Below are positions 16,800-26,908 of a stretch of DNA of 64,000 nucleotides, in pieces. The position numbers were made by a program, and so were the translations under genes. The DNA comes from Lewinellaceae bacterium (lineage in GTDB: Bacteria > Bacteroidota > Bacteroidia > Chitinophagales > Saprospiraceae): assembly GCA_020636325.1 (NCBI GenBank), contig JACJYC010000011.1:1-64000 (forward strand). The letters are read 5' to 3'. A model generated the notes under the pieces. The model did not search any database and was not told the origin of the DNA. It was given only the letters and a program-made list of their open reading frames with translations. Every line of letters starts with the position of its first letter. Position 1 is the stretch's first letter.

Positions 16800-18635
16800 A
16801 TGAACAAGATAATCAATAAATGGCTTTATACGGTTGCCGTCTTGGCGATCCTGCTGTCCGGCTGCACCAAGGTCCTGGACAAACGCGACCTGAACGTGGT
16901 GGACGACGGGATCTGGGAAGATGAAGGTCAGGCGACCCTCTACGTCAACAACCTGTACGAAGACAATATGCCGCCCATGTCCTTGGGAACCAACGAATCG
17001 TACGTCGATGAGAGCTATTCTTCCTCCCAGTCGATCACCGACCTGATCTACGGTTTTCTGGGCCCGAATGACATTGACGCGGTCAAGGAATTGCACAAGG
17101 ACAATTACCACCTCATCCGCCAGATCAACATCTGCATTGAAGGGCTGGAGAATTCCTCCCTGGCCGAAGAGCTGAAAAAGCCCATCCTCGGGCAGGCCCT
17201 GTTTTTCAGAGCCTGGCGCTACTGGCAAATGGTGAAGCTGTACGGCGGCGTCCCGATGGTCAACCGTGTGCAGGACCCGTTCTTTGAAACGGATCTGAAC
17301 ATCCCGAGGAGCAGAACTGCCGAATCCATCGATCTGATCGTCAACGACCTGGACCTGGCCATCGAATACCTTCCCGTGGATTGGCCGCTGGACAAGGATA
17401 AAGGACGCATCAACAGCGGGGCGGCAGCGGCGTTCAAAGGCCGCATTTTGCTGACCTGGGCCAGCCCTTTATTCAACAGAAGCGACGACCAGGGCCGCTG
17501 GCAACGAGCCTATGACGCCAATACGCAGGCCGTGGACCTCCTGGCTCAAATGACCGTTCCGCGGGCCTTGTACCCCGATTTCAGCGGCATCTTTACCACT
17601 AATGTCCTGAGCAATCCGGAAGCCGTTATTTACAGAAGGTACGACGCCGGCGCCGGTTCCGACTACACCAGCTCCTGGGAAGGAAGGGTGCGCCCGACGT
17701 CCGGCGGCGGAAGCGGCTTGTCTACCCCAACCTGGGAATTGGTGCAGGCCTTCCCCATGGCCAACGGGAAGCACATCAACGACCCGGGATCGGGATACGA
17801 CCCGGACAGATTCTGGAACAACAGGGACCAGCGCTTCTACGCTACCGTGGCCTACAACGGCAGCGACTGGGAAATGAACGGCCGGGACATGGCCAAGATA
17901 TGGACCTATTTGCGCAGCATCCACGAAAATAACCGGACCCCGGCCACGGGCTTCTACAACAAAAAGGCCACCAATCCCAGCATCGCCGAGAACAATGTGT
18001 CCCAGACCAGCACTTCCTGGATCGAGCTCAGGTACGCCGAGGTCCTGATGAACCTGGCGGAATGCGCCAACGAACTGGGTAACCAAAGCCAGGCCCTCGA
18101 GCTGATCGGCCGCATCCGGGAACGGGCAGGGATCGATGCGGGCGGCGGTACTTACGGCATCCCTTCCTCCATCAGCAAGGAAGGGCTCCGGGAGATCATC
18201 ATGATCGAGCGGCAGGTCGAATTCGCCTTTGAGAACAAGCGCTACTGGGACCTGAGGAGAAGACTCATGTTCAGGACCGACCTGGGCAATTATGCCAAAA
18301 AACTGAACGGCACCCAGCGGCACGGCCTCGATATCCGTCCGGCTACCCCGTGGGACAAGGTGATCACCGACGCCGCGTCTCCCTACAAGGGTTGGAAAAG
18401 GATCGACACGGTAGTGCTGCTGCACCCCATCGATATCGAGGATGTGGAAAACTATAAAACGTACTTCACCACCGCCCTCAAAACGCTGGAAAGCACCATA
18501 GGCGGTACGCAACAGAGTTTCAACTACCCGGAACTGTACGACTTTTTTGCGGTACCTTCTTCCTTTTTGCAAACCAGCCCGGCGGTAGAACAGACCAAAG
18601 GTTGGGTTAACGGCACGTTTGATCCGCTTCAGTAA
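16800..18635 (+). CDS. SusD/RagB-family glycan-binding lipoprotein
   Basis: 611 residues from ATG 16800 (a TTG six bases upstream is also in frame). The lipoprotein signal ends with lipobox LLSGC. SusD traits: an alpha-helical TPR-like core (AEELKKPILGQALFFRAWRYWQMVKLYGGVPMV, split by typical family wording), YAEVLMNLAECANELG, and the C-terminal IMIERQVEFAFENKRYWDLRR. It caps the SusC barrel at the outer surface. A Ser/Gly-rich stretch (PTSGGGSGLSTP) near 300 could be at the ligand face. Confidence 0.95.
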   Translation: MNKIINKWLYTVAVLAILLSGCTKVLDKRDLNVVDDGIWEDEGQATLYVNNLYEDNMPPMSLGTNESYVDESYSSSQSITDLIYGFLGPNDIDAVKELHKDNYHLIRQINICIEGLENSSLAEELKKPILGQALFFRAWRYWQMVKLYGGVPMVNRVQDPFFETDLNIPRSRTAESIDLIVNDLDLAIEYLPVDWPLDKDKGRINSGAAAAFKGRILLTWASPLFNRSDDQGRWQRAYDANTQAVDLLAQMTVPRALYPDFSGIFTTNVLSNPEAVIYRRYDAGAGSDYTSSWEGRVRPTSGGGSGLSTPTWELVQAFPMANGKHINDPGSGYDPDRFWNNRDQRFYATVAYNGSDWEMNGRDMAKIWTYLRSIHENNRTPATGFYNKKATNPSIAENNVSQTSTSWIELRYAEVLMNLAECANELGNQSQALELIGRIRERAGIDAGGGTYGIPSSISKEGLREIIMIERQVEFAFENKRYWDLRRRLMFRTDLGNYAKKLNGTQRHGLDIRPATPWDKVITDAASPYKGWKRIDTVVLLHPIDIEDVENYKTYFTTALKTLESTIGGTQQSFNYPELYDFFAVPSSFLQTSPAVEQTKGWVNGTFDPLQ

Positions 18636-18671
18636 AGGACAAAAGCGGGAAATCAATAAAAAAAACGAAGC

Positions 18672-20474
18672 ATGATCCGGAAGATTAAACAATACCTGGT
18701 CCTGGCGGCTTTATCCTCCCTGACCTTCACCGTTGCGGATGCGCAGGTGATCGCCTTCCCCGGCGCGGAGGGCTACGGAAGATTTGCCACAGGCGGCAGA
18801 GGGGACGGCCTTACCAATCAGGTGATCGAAGTGACCAACCTGGAAGACGACCCCGTGAACCCGCCCGAGGGCAGTTTGCGCTGGGCTTTCACACAAGCCA
18901 CCGAAATCCGGATAGACCCGATACTCGGGCCCTACACGGTCAAACTGCCCATGACCATCGTATTCCGGGTCGGCGGAGTGATTAACCTGCAGGATGAATT
19001 GCGGGTGAACCGGAACAACATGACCATAGCCGGCCAGACCGCGCCCGGCGACGGGATCTGCATCCGGGGCGCTACCGTTAATTTTTCCGGCAGCAAGAAC
19101 CTCATCCTCCAGCATATCCGCTTTCGGCCCGGCGACGAACTGGGGCTGATCACCTCCTCTTTCCGGATCGAAAACGGAGAGAATTTCATTGTGGATCACT
19201 GTTCCATGAGCTGGACCATCGAGGAAACGACCCACTTTTCCAGCAACAAGAACACGACGGTCCAATGGTGCATTCTCAGCGAATCCCTCTACAGGTCTTT
19301 CCACCCGAAAGGGAGCCGGGGGTACGCCACCCAATGGGGCGGCCAGTACGCCAGCTACCACCACAACCTGCTGGCGCACCACAACTCCAGGATGCCGCGC
19401 ATCAACGGCTCCAACGGAAATGATGTCGAGGCGCTGGTGGATTACCGCAACAACGTCAACTTCAACTGGGGGAGCTCGGGCGCCTTCTACGGCGGCGAAT
19501 TCGAAGGCACCGGCGGCCAGGGTTTCTGCCATACCAATGTCGTCAACAATTACTTCAAGCCCGGCCCCGCCACGGGCGGCTCCCCGGTTTTCGCCCGGCC
19601 TTCGCTCAACCGGGACGGCGTACCGCTGGACGGTTATGCCGGTTGGTATTTTTCGGGCAACGTCATGGAGGGCAATGCCGCCATTACGGCCGACAACTGG
19701 CTGGGCGTAGACGGTTCAGAAGTGGGCGGCAATGCGAACATCCGGTCCGATGAGGAATTTGCCCAGTCGGACGGCGCACTGGAACAATACGGCCATTATA
19801 CCGAATCGGCGGCCGGCGCCTACCAATCGGTGCTCAGCTATGCGGGCGCTACCCTCCCGAAACGGGATACCATCGACGCCCGGGTAATTGCCGAAGTAAA
19901 GGGCGAAATTCCCGTCATCCGGTACGAATACCTGGCGGGCGATACGCTGGAAACACCCGTAAAAGGCATCGCCTCCGGCATCATTGACACCCCGATGAAC
20001 CTCGTGCCCGATTCCCTGCAGGACGAGATGACGCCCTGGGATGTTTACACCACCTCCTACGACGCACCCGCCGATACGGACCACGACGGCATACCGGATG
20101 ACTGGGAAACCGCCAACGGACTGAACCCGACGGACTACAATGACGGCCGGACCATCACAGCCAACGGATACAGCAACCTGGAAAATTACCTGCACGGGCT
20201 CACGCTTACGGCAACCGAAGAAGCGGAAGAAAACCCATCCGGATTGAAGGTCTACCCCAATCCGTCAACCGGACAATTCACGATCGAAAGCGATCGGATC
20301 ATCATCCGGCTCGACGTGGTCAGCCTGTCCGGACAGCTGGTCCGCTCGGTAAAAAATGAAGCGGGCATTCAATCCGTCGACCTGGAAGCATTGCCCACCG
20401 GCCTGTACGTGTTGAGGGCGGTCAGCCGGACCGGACAATCGGTTTCCCGGCAGGTGGCCGTACAGCACAAATAG
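18672..20474 (+). CDS. Exported pectate-lyase-like protein (PL1-type) with T9SS domain
   Basis: 600 residues. Signal peptide ends at VADA; directly after is the pectate-lyase opening VIAFPGAEGYGRFATGGRGD, then right-handed beta-helix rungs (NNMTIAGQTAPGDGICIRGA, LILQHIRFRPGDELG, NFIVDHCSMSW) to about residue 400. A calcium-binding thrombospondin-3/EF-like loop DTDHDGIPDDWE sits near 471, and a T9SS sorting domain (VYPNPSTGQFTIES) ends the protein. It probably cuts homogalacturonan at the cell surface by beta-elimination, opening up RG-II-containing pectin. A similar lyase follows 46 bp downstream without the sorting domain. Confidence 0.88.
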   Translation: MIRKIKQYLVLAALSSLTFTVADAQVIAFPGAEGYGRFATGGRGDGLTNQVIEVTNLEDDPVNPPEGSLRWAFTQATEIRIDPILGPYTVKLPMTIVFRVGGVINLQDELRVNRNNMTIAGQTAPGDGICIRGATVNFSGSKNLILQHIRFRPGDELGLITSSFRIENGENFIVDHCSMSWTIEETTHFSSNKNTTVQWCILSESLYRSFHPKGSRGYATQWGGQYASYHHNLLAHHNSRMPRINGSNGNDVEALVDYRNNVNFNWGSSGAFYGGEFEGTGGQGFCHTNVVNNYFKPGPATGGSPVFARPSLNRDGVPLDGYAGWYFSGNVMEGNAAITADNWLGVDGSEVGGNANIRSDEEFAQSDGALEQYGHYTESAAGAYQSVLSYAGATLPKRDTIDARVIAEVKGEIPVIRYEYLAGDTLETPVKGIASGIIDTPMNLVPDSLQDEMTPWDVYTTSYDAPADTDHDGIPDDWETANGLNPTDYNDGRTITANGYSNLENYLHGLTLTATEEAEENPSGLKVYPNPSTGQFTIESDRIIIRLDVVSLSGQLVRSVKNEAGIQSVDLEALPTGLYVLRAVSRTGQSVSRQVAVQHK

Positions 20475-20520
20475 GCCGGTTCAACCATCGCCACTTATCT
20501 GTTTATATAAATCGTGCACA

Positions 20521-22224
20521 ATGTTCAATGTAAGAAAAACAGCTCTTCTCCTCCTCGCCAATTCAATGGCAATCCTCGGGTTTGCCCAATACCCCCAGGT
20601 ACCGGACAGCATCCAGGCGGCTACCGAGATCATGATGAAAGCCGCCTATGCTCATTCAGACAGCATGTGGCAACGCGCGCTTCCCACCATTGAAAAGGAA
20701 GCGGCGGAAAAAGGCAGGCCGTACATCCCCTGGGCCGCCAGACCCTATGACCTGCCGCAGGCCAGCATCCCGGCTTTTCCAGGGGCAGAGGGCGGCGGCA
20801 TGTATGCTTTCGGCGGCAGGGGCGGCAAGGTGATCGTGGTCAACAGCCTGGCCGACAGCGGCCCCGGCACCCTGCGCGAAGCCTGCGAAACCGGCGGCGC
20901 ACGCATGGTGGTGTTTAACGTCGCCGGCATCATCCGGCTCAAATCGCCCCTGATGATCCGTGCGCCTTATATCACCATCGCCGGGCAAACAGCCCCCGGA
21001 GACGGGGTTTGCGTAGCCGGCGAAAGCGTCTGGATCGACACCCACGACGTCATCATCCGCCATATGCGCTTCAGAAGGGGAGAGACCAATGTGGGCAGAA
21101 GGGACGACGCCATCGGCGGCAATCCCATCGGCAATATCATGATCGACCACGTTTCGGCCAGCTGGGGCCTGGATGAGAACATGTCCATCTACCGGCACAT
21201 GTACGACGACGGCACCGGAAAACCGCAAATGGAAAAATTGCCGACCGTCAACATAACCATTCAGAACTCCATCTTTTCGGAGGCCCTCGATACCTGGAAC
21301 CATTCTTTCGGCAGTACCCTGGGCGGCGAAAACTGCTCCTTCATCCGCAACCTGTGGGCGAACAATACGGGCCGCAATCCGTCAATCGGTTGGTACGGCA
21401 TTTTCAATTTTGCCAACAATGTGGTCTTCAACTGGATGCACCGCTCCATCGACGGCGGCGACTACCGGGCCATGTACAATATCGTCAACAATTATTTCAA
21501 ACCGGGCCCGGTGACCGATCTGGAACATTCCATCAGCCACCGCATCCTGAAGCCTGAATCGGGCCGCAGCAAGCTGGGTTACCTCACCTTCGGACGCGCT
21601 TACGTTTCCGGCAATATCGTGGAAGGGAACGACCGCGTAACGAACGACAACTGGGACGGCGGCGTGCAAGTGGAAGACATGCCCAATACCGGCAAATACC
21701 GGGACGAGATCAAGTGGGACAAACCTTTGCCCATGCCCGAAATGACCATTCTGGATGCAAAATCGGCCTATAAGTTTGTCCTCGAAAACGCCGGCGCCAC
21801 CTTGCCTAAAAGGGACCCGGTGGATGAGCGGATCGTCAGGGTGGTCCGGACCGGCAAAATTGAATACGCGCCGGATGCCCAACCGATCGTCCCGCAATTC
21901 AAACACCGCCGCCTGCCCCCGGATTCCTACAAACTGGGCATCATCTCAGAACCCAGCCAGGTCGGCGGCTACCCGGCCTACGCGGGCAAACCCCACAAAG
22001 ACACCGACATGGACGGCATGCCCGACGACTGGGAATTGAAATACGCCGACCTCGGATTGAATCCCAACGACCCCAAAGATGCCCTACTGGACTGCAACGG
22101 CGACGGCTATACCAACATCGAAAAATACATCAACGGCATCGACCCCACCAAACAGGTGGACTGGAGCAATACCCTGAACAATCACGATACGCTGGCCGAA
22201 AGCCGGAACTGCTGTTCCAATTAG
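20521..22224 (+). CDS. Exported pectate-lyase-like protein (PL1-type)
   Basis: 567 residues, signal peptide to about FAQ. An N-terminal extension of about 60 residues (QAATEIMMKAAYAHSDSMWQ) precedes AFPGAEGGGMYAFGGRGG; beta-helix motifs YITIAGQTAPGDGVCVAGES and NIMIDHVSASWGLDENMSIY follow. It ends with a calcium loop (DTDMDGMPDDWE, near 494; DCNGDGYTNIE) but no T9SS domain and a Cys-Cys tail (NCCSN). The lack of a sorting domain suggests a periplasmic or freely secreted site, complementing the surface lyase upstream. Substrate presumed to be galacturonan. Confidence 0.87.
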   Translation: MFNVRKTALLLLANSMAILGFAQYPQVPDSIQAATEIMMKAAYAHSDSMWQRALPTIEKEAAEKGRPYIPWAARPYDLPQASIPAFPGAEGGGMYAFGGRGGKVIVVNSLADSGPGTLREACETGGARMVVFNVAGIIRLKSPLMIRAPYITIAGQTAPGDGVCVAGESVWIDTHDVIIRHMRFRRGETNVGRRDDAIGGNPIGNIMIDHVSASWGLDENMSIYRHMYDDGTGKPQMEKLPTVNITIQNSIFSEALDTWNHSFGSTLGGENCSFIRNLWANNTGRNPSIGWYGIFNFANNVVFNWMHRSIDGGDYRAMYNIVNNYFKPGPVTDLEHSISHRILKPESGRSKLGYLTFGRAYVSGNIVEGNDRVTNDNWDGGVQVEDMPNTGKYRDEIKWDKPLPMPEMTILDAKSAYKFVLENAGATLPKRDPVDERIVRVVRTGKIEYAPDAQPIVPQFKHRRLPPDSYKLGIISEPSQVGGYPAYAGKPHKDTDMDGMPDDWELKYADLGLNPNDPKDALLDCNGDGYTNIEKYINGIDPTKQVDWSNTLNNHDTLAESRNCCSN

Positions 22225-22234
22225 CGATTGGCGT

Positions 22235-22269
22235 TACGTGTCGGACCCATCGGAGGTGTCCGACACGTA
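22235..22269. terminator. Intercistronic hairpin after the second lyase
   Basis: Perfect 12-bp stem TACGTGTCGGAC/GTCCGACACGTA with an 11-nt loop, right after the stop codon at 22224. No T-run follows, so it may slow transcription or protect the upstream mRNA 3' end rather than terminate fully. Confidence 0.45.
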
Positions 22270-22295
22270 CTGAATGCTTAAAATAAGTTGCGATC

Positions 22296-25200
22296 ATGCG
22301 GGATAGAGCTCCCCATAATTTTCTAAAATCCGGGATCTGCTGGCTTGCAGTCCTTCTCCCTTGCCTGACCGGGGCACAACCGGAGACTGCCCCGTCGCTC
22401 CTGCCTAAAAACGGCGTACTTGCCTCCGCGCCGGATACGCTGGGTAACCAGATCCCGAACTTTTCTTTCTGCGGTTATGAAGCATCCGATTCGGCAATTC
22501 CGCTTGTGCCCGCGGTCGCCGTGGTGCGGCCCATGGAAGGGGATGCCACCGCCACCCTGCAGCAGGCCATTGACTATGTCGCGGCGCTGCCCCTCCAGGC
22601 CAATGGTTTCCGGGGGGCCGTGCTCATCGAAAAAGGCCTGTACAAACTTCAGGGCAGGCTGACCATCCGCCAATCGGGGATCGTTATCAGGGGGCGCGGG
22701 CGGGAAACCATCCTGGAAGCCTCGGGGATTGACCGGGAGACCCTGATCCGGATCGAGGGAAAAGATGACCGGCAATTATCGCCGCCGGTCCCCATCATGA
22801 GCAGTTATGTGCCGGTAGGCGGCCATCAGTTGGAGGTCAGTTATCCTGTAATATTTGAAGCGGGAGACGAGATCCGGATACAAAGGCCTTCCACCCAGGC
22901 CTGGATCAAAACCCTGGAGATGGATGCATTCGGCGGAGAAACGGGTTGGTTGACCTGGAAACCGGGTGAACGGGATATAACCTGGGAAAGAACCGTGACC
23001 GACCGGTTGGGGAACCGGCTTACCCTGGATGCGCCCCTTACCACGGCCCTGGAGACCCGGTTTGGCGGAGGGTTGGTCTCAAAAGTCGTATGGCCCGGCC
23101 GGATTGAACGGGTGGGCATTGAAAATTTACAGCTACAATCCCAATACAACCCCGAGAACCTAAAGGACGAGGATCATTGCTGGAACGCTGTTTCTTTTGA
23201 AAATATGCGCAACGGCTGGGTGCGAAAGGTGCATTTCAGCCATTTTGCCGGTTCTGCGGTCGCCATTTACGCCTCCGGCAGCCGGATTACGGTCCAGGAT
23301 TGCATCTCAACGGACCCGGTCTCCGAAATTGCGGGAGAACGGAGGAATACCTTCTTCACGGAAGGGCAGCAAACCCTGTTTTTGCGCTGCTATTCCGCTT
23401 ACGGCATGCACGATTTCGCGGCGGGTTTTTGCGCCGCCGGCCCCAATGCCTTTGTGCAATGTACGGCATACCTGCCTTTTGATTTCAGCGGTTCGATCGA
23501 CAGCTGGGCATCCGGTTTGTTGTTTGACAATGTAAAAATTGACGGTCAGGCCATCCGGTTCGGCAACCTCGACCGGGGCAGGCAGGGCGCCGGCTGGAAC
23601 GCCGCCAACAGCATGATCTGGCAATGTTCGGCCGCCCTGATCGAATGCGCCCGCCCCCCGGGCGCCTTCAACTGGGCTTACGGCGTCTGGGCGCGGTTCA
23701 AGGGAAACGGGCTCTGGTATGAAGCCAACAGCCATATCGATCCGCCGAGCCTGTTCTTTGCCCAACTGGCTAAACGGACAGGCAAAAAAAGGGGGGCGTT
23801 TGATGACCAACTGCTCACCTACGAAGGCGCTTCAACCAGCAAACCGAGCCATGAAGAGGCGGCCGCAGCCTCTGAACTGGCCAAACTGCCGGCGCCCGAC
23901 CTGTACAGCTTCATCGAACAACGGCCCTTTCCGGATGCTGCGGATCAGGACCTCTCCGCATCTGTACGGATCGAACCGGTTGCACCGTCAGGCGATGGGC
24001 CGAAATCGCCAAAGGCCGCAGGGATCGAATTGAGAAACGGACTGCTGACGAACGGAGGGCGACTGGTCACCGGGCGGCAAATGGACGTGCCCTGGTGGCG
24101 GGGCGACGACCGGCCTTATGAGGCTGCGAAATCCCAACCGGCCGTTACGCGGTTTGTACCCGGCAGGAGCGGACTGGGCTATACCGACCGGATCGATGAG
24201 GTGGTCAACTACATGGAGCAAAATAACATAGCCTTGTTGAACCACAACTACGGCCTTTGGTACGACCGGCGCAGAGACGACCACGAAAGGGTAAGGCGGA
24301 TGGAGCCGGACAGCTGGGCGCCTTTCTACGAACAACCCTTTGCCAGAAGCGGCCAGGGAGAAGCCTGGGACCGGCTGAGCAAATACGACCTCACCAAATT
24401 CAACCGGTGGTATTGGCGGCGCTTAAAAAGCTTTGCGGATGCAGCCCTCGACAAGGGTAAGATCCTGATGCACCAGCATTATTTCCAGCACAATATCCTG
24501 GAGGCCGGCGCCCACTGGGTGGATTCGCCCTGGCGACCCGCCAACAACATCAACGATACCGGCTTTCCGGACCCGCCCAACTTTGCGGGCGATAAGCGGA
24601 TATTTTTTGCGGAGCAATTTTATGACGTTACGCATCCGGTCCGAAGGGCGCTGCACCGGGGATATATCCGGCACTGCCTCGACGAATTCAAGGACAACAG
24701 CAACGTGCTGCAAAGCATCAGCGCTGAATTCACCGGCCCCCTGCACTTTGTGGAATTCTGGCTGGACGTCATCGCCGAATGGGAAACCGAAAACGAAAAC
24801 CACAGCCTGATCTGCCTCAGCGCCACCAAGGATGTGCAGGACGCCATACTGGAAAATCCGGCATACAACCGCCTGATCGACGTCATCGACATCCGCTATT
24901 GGGGATACCGGGAGGACGGCTCCCTGTACGCGCCTGCGGGAGGGGTCAGCCTGGCGCCGCGCCAAAACGACCGGCTGGAGTCCGCCGGGAAAAAATCCTT
25001 CCAATCCGTTTACCGGTCCGTATCGGAATACCGGCTGCGCTACCCCGGTAAGGCCGTCATTTATTCGGAGAACCAGGACCCCCGATGGGGTTGGGCCGTT
25101 TTCATGGCGGGCGGTTCGCTGCCGCCGGTCACGCCGGATCTTCCCGGGGGCTTTTATGCGCTCGCCGCCGGCATGCGGCCGGTGGATACCGGGGGAAAAG

Positions 25201-25439
25201 GCCGTTTTTATGCGCTTGAAAATGACGCTGCGGAAAGGATAATCTACGCCGAACCCGCGGTCGAGATAAGCTATGAACTGAACGGCGGCAACTACTGGGC
25301 AAGCTACTTTACGGCGGGCGGAAAAACGATCAGGCAGGAGCGGTTGAAGGGAAAGAAATCACCGTTTGCCTTCAAAAACAACACCGCCGAACCCATCATC
25401 ATTTGTCTTCACAAAAACGCCTGGGGTGAAGACCGATAA
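22296..25439 (+). CDS. Bimodular exported beta-helix protein with a second, hydrolase-like domain
   Basis: 1047 residues. A signal peptide ends near LTGAQ. Residues about 70-480 look like a pectate-lyase-superfamily beta-helix: DATATLQQAIDYVAALP, GLYKLQGRLTIRQSGIVIRG, VRKVHFSHFAGSAVAIYASG, TVQDCISTDP. After a linker, residues about 545-1000 form a different domain with Trp-rich, TIM-barrel-like blocks (MDVPWWRGDD, LLNHNYGLWYDRRRDD, KILMHQHYFQHN, VLQSISAEFTGPLHFVEFWL, VIYSENQDPRWGW). I believe the second domain matches a DUF found after pectate-lyase domains in Bacteroidota (perhaps DUF6298), but I cannot confirm the number. The Glu in SAEFTG and in YSENQD are candidate catalytic residues. Function unknown; probably acts on pectic fragments. 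Confidence 0.75.
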   Translation: MRDRAPHNFLKSGICWLAVLLPCLTGAQPETAPSLLPKNGVLASAPDTLGNQIPNFSFCGYEASDSAIPLVPAVAVVRPMEGDATATLQQAIDYVAALPLQANGFRGAVLIEKGLYKLQGRLTIRQSGIVIRGRGRETILEASGIDRETLIRIEGKDDRQLSPPVPIMSSYVPVGGHQLEVSYPVIFEAGDEIRIQRPSTQAWIKTLEMDAFGGETGWLTWKPGERDITWERTVTDRLGNRLTLDAPLTTALETRFGGGLVSKVVWPGRIERVGIENLQLQSQYNPENLKDEDHCWNAVSFENMRNGWVRKVHFSHFAGSAVAIYASGSRITVQDCISTDPVSEIAGERRNTFFTEGQQTLFLRCYSAYGMHDFAAGFCAAGPNAFVQCTAYLPFDFSGSIDSWASGLLFDNVKIDGQAIRFGNLDRGRQGAGWNAANSMIWQCSAALIECARPPGAFNWAYGVWARFKGNGLWYEANSHIDPPSLFFAQLAKRTGKKRGAFDDQLLTYEGASTSKPSHEEAAAASELAKLPAPDLYSFIEQRPFPDAADQDLSASVRIEPVAPSGDGPKSPKAAGIELRNGLLTNGGRLVTGRQMDVPWWRGDDRPYEAAKSQPAVTRFVPGRSGLGYTDRIDEVVNYMEQNNIALLNHNYGLWYDRRRDDHERVRRMEPDSWAPFYEQPFARSGQGEAWDRLSKYDLTKFNRWYWRRLKSFADAALDKGKILMHQHYFQHNILEAGAHWVDSPWRPANNINDTGFPDPPNFAGDKRIFFAEQFYDVTHPVRRALHRGYIRHCLDEFKDNSNVLQSISAEFTGPLHFVEFWLDVIAEWETENENHSLICLSATKDVQDAILENPAYNRLIDVIDIRYWGYREDGSLYAPAGGVSLAPRQNDRLESAGKKSFQSVYRSVSEYRLRYPGKAVIYSENQDPRWGWAVFMAGGSLPPVTPDLPGGFYALAAGMRPVDTGGKGRFYALENDAAERIIYAEPAVEISYELNGGNYWASYFTAGGKTIRQERLKGKKSPFAFKNNTAEPIIICLHKNAWGEDR

Positions 25440-25472
25440 ATGAAAAAGGATCAGGTAAAAAAGCATTACTGA

Positions 25473-26873
25473 ATGAGATATCATCTACCGGCATGGATTT
25501 TCCTGGCTTGCCTGTTTTGGGCATGTCAGTCGCCCGTTGAGCCGGAAGCAACCTCGGTTGAAATGCCCGCGCTGCACGTTTCCGGGAACCGGCGATTCCT
25601 GGTGCAGGAAAACGAAAAACCTTTTTTCTGGCTCGGCGACACGGGGTGGCTGCTGTTTTCGGTGCTGACCCGGGAAGAGGCGGACCAATATTTATCCAAC
25701 CGGGCGGCACACGGCTTCAATGTCATTCAGGTCATGATATTGCACGAGCTGTTTGATGACAACGCCTACGGGGATTCCGCCCTCGTCAACCTGGACGTGA
25801 CCCGCCCCCTCACCACGCCCGGCAATGACCCTGCGGATCCGGAGGCTTACGATTTCTGGGATCACGTCGATTACATCGTCGACCTGGCGGCCGAAAAATC
25901 GATGTACATGGCCATGGTGCCGGTATGGGGCAGCATTGTCAAAAAAGGAGGCGTAACCGTCGAACAAGCCGATGTATATTCCAAATGGCTGGCCGACCGG
26001 TACAAAGACCGCCCGAATGTCATCTGGCTGAACGGCGGCGACATCCGCGGGTCCGATTCCACCGCCGTCTGGCAGATCATCGGGGAGAACCTTAGAAAAT
26101 ACGATCCCAATCACCTCATTACGTTTCACCCGTTCGGGAGATCCCGTTCCTCGACCTGGTTCCACAACGCCCCGTGGCTGGATTTCAACATGGTACAGAC
26201 CGGGCACCGCCGCTACGACCAGGACGATTCCGAACAAGCCTACGGGCAGGACAACTGGAAATACATCCGCGATGATTACAGCCTGGAGCCCGTCAAACCG
26301 ACCGTCGACGGGGAACCTGCCTACGAGAATATCCCGCAGGGACTACACGATTTCACGCAGCCGCTTTGGCTGGCGCCCGATATCCGGCGGTACGGCTACT
26401 GGGCTGTTTTTGCCGGCAGCTTCGGATTCACCTACGGGCACAACGCGGTCATGCAAATGCACAATCCCAATTCCAAAGACCCCAATTTCGGGGTAAAGGA
26501 AAACTGGTGGGATGCACTGGACGCTCCGGGCGCCGTACAAATGAAATACCTCAAACAGCTGATGCTGAGCCGCTCCTTCCTGGACCGGGTGCCCGATCAG
26601 TCATTGATTGCCGGGGACGCCGGGGAAAAATACGACTACGTCATCGCCACCAGGGGCATCGATTATGCCATGGCCTACACCTACAACGGGAGGCGTTTTG
26701 CCGTCAATATGGGTAAAATAAAGGGCGAACAAGCGAAGGCCTCCTGGTTTAATCCGCGAAACGGCCGGACGGAGGCAATCGGCACGTTCCCCAATCAGGG
26801 CATAGTTGAATTCGATCCGCCCGGGGAGGTGGAAGACGGCAATGACTGGGTGCTGATCCTGGACGGGGTGTAG
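25473..26873 (+). CDS. GH140-like apiosidase (DUF4038), lipoprotein
   Basis: 466 residues with lipobox LFWAC. The DUF4038 beginning is clear (FFWLGDTGWLLFSVLTREEA, then AAHGFNVIQVMILH). Probable catalytic residues of the TIM barrel are Asp190 (IWLNGGDIRGSD) and Glu281 (TVDGEPAYENIP), spaced as expected for GH140. A C-terminal beta domain (SWFNPRNGRTEAIGTF) matches the putative collagen-binding domain usually fused here. The founding GH140 member, BT1012 of Bacteroides thetaiotaomicron, releases side chains from RG-II by cutting the apiose-galacturonan link. This gene is a main reason for reading the locus as an RG-II system. Confidence 0.82.
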   Translation: MRYHLPAWIFLACLFWACQSPVEPEATSVEMPALHVSGNRRFLVQENEKPFFWLGDTGWLLFSVLTREEADQYLSNRAAHGFNVIQVMILHELFDDNAYGDSALVNLDVTRPLTTPGNDPADPEAYDFWDHVDYIVDLAAEKSMYMAMVPVWGSIVKKGGVTVEQADVYSKWLADRYKDRPNVIWLNGGDIRGSDSTAVWQIIGENLRKYDPNHLITFHPFGRSRSSTWFHNAPWLDFNMVQTGHRRYDQDDSEQAYGQDNWKYIRDDYSLEPVKPTVDGEPAYENIPQGLHDFTQPLWLAPDIRRYGYWAVFAGSFGFTYGHNAVMQMHNPNSKDPNFGVKENWWDALDAPGAVQMKYLKQLMLSRSFLDRVPDQSLIAGDAGEKYDYVIATRGIDYAMAYTYNGRRFAVNMGKIKGEQAKASWFNPRNGRTEAIGTFPNQGIVEFDPPGEVEDGNDWVLILDGV

Positions 26874-26908
26874 TTTAGCGCGGTTGAAGAAAAAAACATG
26901 AATAACCA

